DNA of 64,000 nt. Origin: an uncultured Alphaproteobacteria bacterium (GTDB taxonomy: Bacteria > Pseudomonadota > Alphaproteobacteria > SP197). Below, one piece after another: positions 61,420-64,000 of this stretch. The notes beneath the pieces are model-generated. The model saw only the letters and a program-made list of their open reading frames with translations, was not told the origin of the DNA and made no database searches. Position 1 is the first letter of the stretch; every line of letters begins with the position of its first letter. The DNA is taken from assembly GCA_958295695.1 (NCBI GenBank), contig OY282363.1:1988225-2052224 (forward strand), read 5' to 3'. Both the position numbers and the translations under genes were made by a program.

Positions 61420-62190
61420 ATGGCCGCCGTCCCCGAAACCCCGCGCCGCTGGCCCCCACCCCGGGATATCCGGCTGGGACAAGGCCGCCACACCCGCGGA
61501 CGCCTCGGTTTCGTGCTCCTGAGCAGCGAGGAGACGGCCGACGACGACATCCGGCGGATCGTCCCCGACGACGTCGGCGTGTTCTACACGCGCGTGCATC
61601 TGGCCGATCCCGTCACGATCGAGACGTTCGCGGCCGTGGGCAAGGACCTGACCAGCGCCGCCGCGCTCCTGCCGCCGGACATGGACGCCATCGCCTATGT
61701 CTGCACCGCCGGCGGCATCGTCCTCGGCGAGGACGCGGTGGCCCGCGCCCTCGCGCGGGCCCAGCCCCGGGCCAGGACGGTCGCCCTGGCGACCTGCGCG
61801 GTCGATGCGATGCGGGCGCTGGGCATGAGGAAGATCGTCCTCGGCACGCCCTACCTCGACGAGGTCAACCGCCTCGAAGCCGACTTCCTGGTGGACCGCG
61901 GCTTCGAGGTGCTCGAGGCGCGGGGCCTCAACCTGGCGACCGGGCGCGAGATGTGCCTGGTCGAACCCGAGGACATCGTGGCGCTGGCGCTGGAGGTCGA
62001 CCGGCCCCAGGCGGACGGCGTCTTCATCTCCTGCAGCGGCTTGCGCACGGTCGAGGTGGCCGAGGAGATCGAACGCAGGACCGGCAAGCCGGTCGTCGGC
62101 AGCAACCACGCTCTCATCTGGCGCATGATGCGCCTGGCCGGCGTCGACGACCGCCTCGACGGCCTGGGCCGGCTCTACCGGGAGCACTGA
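61420..62190 (+). CDS. Asp/Glu racemase superfamily protein (maleate isomerase-like), first copy
   Basis: A 256-residue protein. Two catalytic-type cysteines are visible, in YVCTAGGI (about 90) and FISCSGLRT (about 204), and GTPYLDEVNRLEADFLVDRGFEV and GKPVVGSNHALIWRMMRLAGV are family strings. Members include maleate cis-trans isomerase, arylmalonate decarboxylase and racemases of amino acids. The next gene is a closely related copy, ending in the same GVDDRLDGLGRL pattern, three bases downstream. Start ATG follows the xth stop by two bases. The exact substrate is open. Confidence 0.85.
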   Translation: MAAVPETPRRWPPPRDIRLGQGRHTRGRLGFVLLSSEETADDDIRRIVPDDVGVFYTRVHLADPVTIETFAAVGKDLTSAAALLPPDMDAIAYVCTAGGIVLGEDAVARALARAQPRARTVALATCAVDAMRALGMRKIVLGTPYLDEVNRLEADFLVDRGFEVLEARGLNLATGREMCLVEPEDIVALALEVDRPQADGVFISCSGLRTVEVAEEIERRTGKPVVGSNHALIWRMMRLAGVDDRLDGLGRLYREH

Positions 62191-62192
62191 GC

Positions 62193-62978
62193 GTGGCGCC
62201 CGACGACGCCCGCGGCGTTCGAGGCTGGCCGGCCTCCCGGCCGCGCGCGCCCCGGTTCGACGGGGGGCGTCACCACCGCGCCTCGATCGGCTTCGTCCTG
62301 CTCGCCATGGAGCAGACCGTCGAGAGCGAGATGGCGCGCCACGCGCCCGACGGCGTCGGCGTGCACTTCGCGCGCGCCCCGATGGCGAACCGCGTGGCCG
62401 TCGAAACCCTGGCGGCCATGAAGGCGGGCATCGGCGAGGCGGCCGGCCGCATCCTGCCCGACAAGCGGCTCGACGCGGTCTGCTACGCCTGCACCTCCGG
62501 CGGCGTCGTGATCGGCGAGGAGAACGTCTTCGCCGAGCTCCGCCGCGGCGCGCCCGGCGCCAAGGCGACCTCGCTCGTCACCGGCGTCATGCGGGCGCTG
62601 CGGGCGCTCGGCGCCGCCCGGATCGCGGTCGCCACGCCCTATCTCGACGAGGTCAACCGGATCGAGGCCGACTACCTGACCCGGCGGGGGTTCGAGATCC
62701 TCGACATCCAGGGGCTCAACATCGCCGACGACGCCGACATGGCCCGCGTCGCGCCCGACTACCTTCTCGAGTTCGGGGCCGAGGTCGACAGGCCCGAGGC
62801 CGAGGCCGTCTTCATCAGTTGCGGCGCCCTGCGCTCGATGGAGATCGTCGAGGCGCTGGAAGCGCGCACCGGCAAGCCGGTGGTGACATCGAACCAGGCC
62901 ATGCTGTGGGACTGCCTGCGCCTGGCCGGCGTCGACGACCGCCTCGACGGCTTGGGCCGCCTTTTCAGGGAGCATTGA
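62193..62978 (+). CDS. Asp/Glu racemase superfamily protein, second (paralogous) copy
   Basis: A 261-residue relative of the previous gene. The active-site cysteines are in YACTSGGVVIGE and FISCGALRSM, and ATPYLDEVNRIEADYLTRRGFEI and GKPVVTSNQAMLWDCLRLAGVDDRLDGLGRLF match the first copy closely, which points to tandem duplication. The start is GTG at 62193, two bases after the previous stop. The first 25 residues (GVRGWPASRPRAPRFDGG) are less conserved. Two copies could form heterodimers or have different substrates. Confidence 0.84.
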   Translation: MAPDDARGVRGWPASRPRAPRFDGGRHHRASIGFVLLAMEQTVESEMARHAPDGVGVHFARAPMANRVAVETLAAMKAGIGEAAGRILPDKRLDAVCYACTSGGVVIGEENVFAELRRGAPGAKATSLVTGVMRALRALGAARIAVATPYLDEVNRIEADYLTRRGFEILDIQGLNIADDADMARVAPDYLLEFGAEVDRPEAEAVFISCGALRSMEIVEALEARTGKPVVTSNQAMLWDCLRLAGVDDRLDGLGRLFREH

Positions 62979-62980
62979 CG

Positions 62981-63391
62981 ATGACCGAACATACCGGCGG
63001 ATGCCTGTGCGGCCGGGTGCGTTACCGCATGACCGGTCCCGCCAGATTCACCAGCCTGTGCCACTGCCGGAGCTGCCAGCGCGCGACGGGCGCGCCGGTC
63101 ACGGCCTTCGTCGGGCTCGACGCCGCGCGGTTCGAGGAGGTCGAGGGCCGGCGCGCGATCTACGAATCGTCGCCGGGCGTGAGGCGCGGCTTCTGCGCGG
63201 CGTGCGGCGCCTCGCTCACCTACGAGGGCGACGCCTGGCCCGGCGAGGTCCACATCCTCACCGCGACCCTGGACGACCCGGAGCCTTTCCCGCCCGCCAT
63301 GCACAGCATGATGGCCGACAACATCGCCTGGTTCCGCATGTCCGACGACCTGCCGCGGCTCGACGGGTTCGGTACGGGCAAGCGCGAGTGA
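62981..63391 (+). CDS. GFA family (glutathione-dependent formaldehyde-activating / CENP-V) protein
   Basis: A 136-residue zinc protein. GGCLCGRVRY opens it with the CxC pair, then LCHCRSCQRATG and GFCAACGASL complete the four zinc cysteine groups. Most family members have no demonstrated formaldehyde activity, so the annotation is by fold. It ends the operon-like string xth-racemase-racemase-gfa and is followed by a hairpin. Confidence 0.9.
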   Translation: MTEHTGGCLCGRVRYRMTGPARFTSLCHCRSCQRATGAPVTAFVGLDAARFEEVEGRRAIYESSPGVRRGFCAACGASLTYEGDAWPGEVHILTATLDDPEPFPPAMHSMMADNIAWFRMSDDLPRLDGFGTGKRE

Positions 63392-63394
63392 GGC

Positions 63395-63417
63395 GGAACG
63401 GCCCGCCGGGCCGTTCC
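63395..63417. terminator. Bidirectional hairpin terminator between gfa and the last gene
   Basis: GGAACGGCCC (63395-63404) pairs perfectly with GGGCCGTTCC (63408-63417) over a three-base loop. The plus-strand tail TGTTC is only weakly U-rich, so termination there may rely on the stem. The two genes are convergent. Confidence 0.75.
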
Positions 63418-63420
63418 TGT

Positions 63421-63972
63421 TCAGAGACCGGAATCGGGATCGTAAACGAAGCAGTCCAACAAGGCGACCCGCATCCCCCAGATCGTTTTTTCATACGCAT
63501 CCTCTGGCTCCGGTTCACGAAACCAAGCTTGATTGTAGATTTTTTTCAGAAGTTCCTTGTGTTTGTCTTTCCCCGACTTTTTACTCGAACTCTTCCGCCA
63601 TGCAACACCAAAATGCGTTGCTAAATTTTCTATGGATTGGTCATTCACCGATACGAAACGATCCGGCCTTGCGAGCGCGAGAAGTCGGGTCGCGGTACCT
63701 TTACCGATACGAGGGGTTTTCGTGATCTTCTCATAGGCTTCGGTCGCCAAGTCCGAGAGTTCGTCATCGCCAGCTCTAGCCACACGCCGAACGATATCTT
63801 GGATATCTCCAAGCTTATCGCCGAATACAACCTTCCGGGCAACCCATCGCGTTGGGCCGAGCAATGCCCAACTTGCTTTTCCCGTCAGACCAAGCAAACG
63901 GTTCTGGTCATGTACATCGAGTTGATCTAAGTCCCGCACTATAATGTTGTTCAAAACTCGAATGGTTTCCAT
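63421..63972 (-). CDS. Uncharacterised low-GC protein with HhH-like segment, possibly horizontally acquired
   Basis: I do not recognise the family. The frame is open to the window edge, so the true start may lie outside; the ATG at 63972 (AGGAG about 13 bases upstream) gives 183 residues. The segment TPRIGKGTATRLLALARPDRF looks like a helix-hairpin-helix, as in DNA repair or restriction-type proteins, followed by a lysine-rich stretch (WRKSSSKKSGKDKHKELL). It ends in WGMRVALLDCFVYDPDSGL. GC content is near 47% by eye over this stretch, clearly below the rest of the window, which suggests recent transfer. Function not assigned. Confidence 0.7.
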   Translation of the reverse strand: METIRVLNNIIVRDLDQLDVHDQNRLLGLTGKASWALLGPTRWVARKVVFGDKLGDIQDIVRRVARAGDDELSDLATEAYEKITKTPRIGKGTATRLLALARPDRFVSVNDQSIENLATHFGVAWRKSSSKKSGKDKHKELLKKIYNQAWFREPEPEDAYEKTIWGMRVALLDCFVYDPDSGL

Positions 63973-64000
63973 CCAACTACCCGGTTCTCCTAAAACTGAC

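Overview
The window looks like chromosome from a high-GC alphaproteobacterium, probably of the order Rhodospirillales or close to it. The evidence is gene content and order rather than any marker gene: plsX-rpmF-yceD with a ubiquinol-cytochrome c chaperone gene and bamE; glyA-nrdR-ribD-ribE-ribH-nusB-thiL next to a K+-independent H+-pyrophosphatase; a two-domain dCTP deaminase; trmFO; a MucR/Ros regulator; and the long run argS-SPOR-nagZ-scpAB-tatABC-serS-surE-pcm-nlpD/yajC-secDF. Most of the window is dense housekeeping sequence with many 4-bp start/stop overlaps. No rRNA, CRISPR array or intact mobile element is visible.

Layout. 1-2.4 kb: lipid, ribosome and envelope genes around plsX and bamE. 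2.5-10.9 kb: one long leftward set from rpiB through glyA, nrdR, the riboflavin genes, nusB and thiL to hppA; ribBA, often found between ribE and ribH, is absent. 11-19.5 kb: a MucR regulator, a branched-chain-type ABC transporter operon (binding protein-livG-livF-livH-livM) preceded by a homocysteine S-methyltransferase, and an orphan Tat-exported PotD-like binding protein. 19.6-22.9 kb: small hypothetical and membrane proteins, tRNA-Lys(TTT), an EamA transporter and a PhyH dioxygenase. 22.9-31.1 kb: gyrA-coaD-queA-tgt, split by a divergent TetR/redoxin-cytochrome-copper monooxygenase pair around a nested palindrome. 31.3-34.8 kb: divergent ssb/uvrA with a LexA-type box. 35-37.4 kb: a second orphan PotD-like protein, a truncated GMC oxidoreductase and phage-like remnants including an ADP-ribosyltransferase fold. 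37.4-60.1 kb: dcd, trmFO, two complex I assembly-factor homologues, secDF-yajC, and the Tat/Scp/peptidoglycan/tRNA-synthetase cluster. 60.2-63.4 kb: erpA, xth, two tandem Asp/Glu racemase-family paralogues and a GFA-family enzyme. The last 0.6 kb has clearly lower GC and holds one unrecognised gene with a helix-hairpin-helix-like segment, open toward the window edge.

How the genes fit together. Protein export is well represented: SecDF-YajC, TatABC and Tat-type binding proteins. Envelope maintenance genes include BamE, NagZ, an NlpD-like amidase activator and a SPOR protein. DNA maintenance genes are SSB, UvrA, GyrA, Xth, ScpAB, Dgt and Dcd.

The less ordinary signals are these. Three copies of a palindromic intergenic repeat lie each between convergent genes. 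A same-centre double palindrome sits between tetR and the copper monooxygenase. Perfect hairpins abut the start codons of the DUF815 ATPase gene and xth. There is a probable CTG start for the SPOR gene, a long acidic insertion in TatC, a low-GC patch inside uvrA, and the degraded phage/GMC junction at 36.2-37.4 kb.
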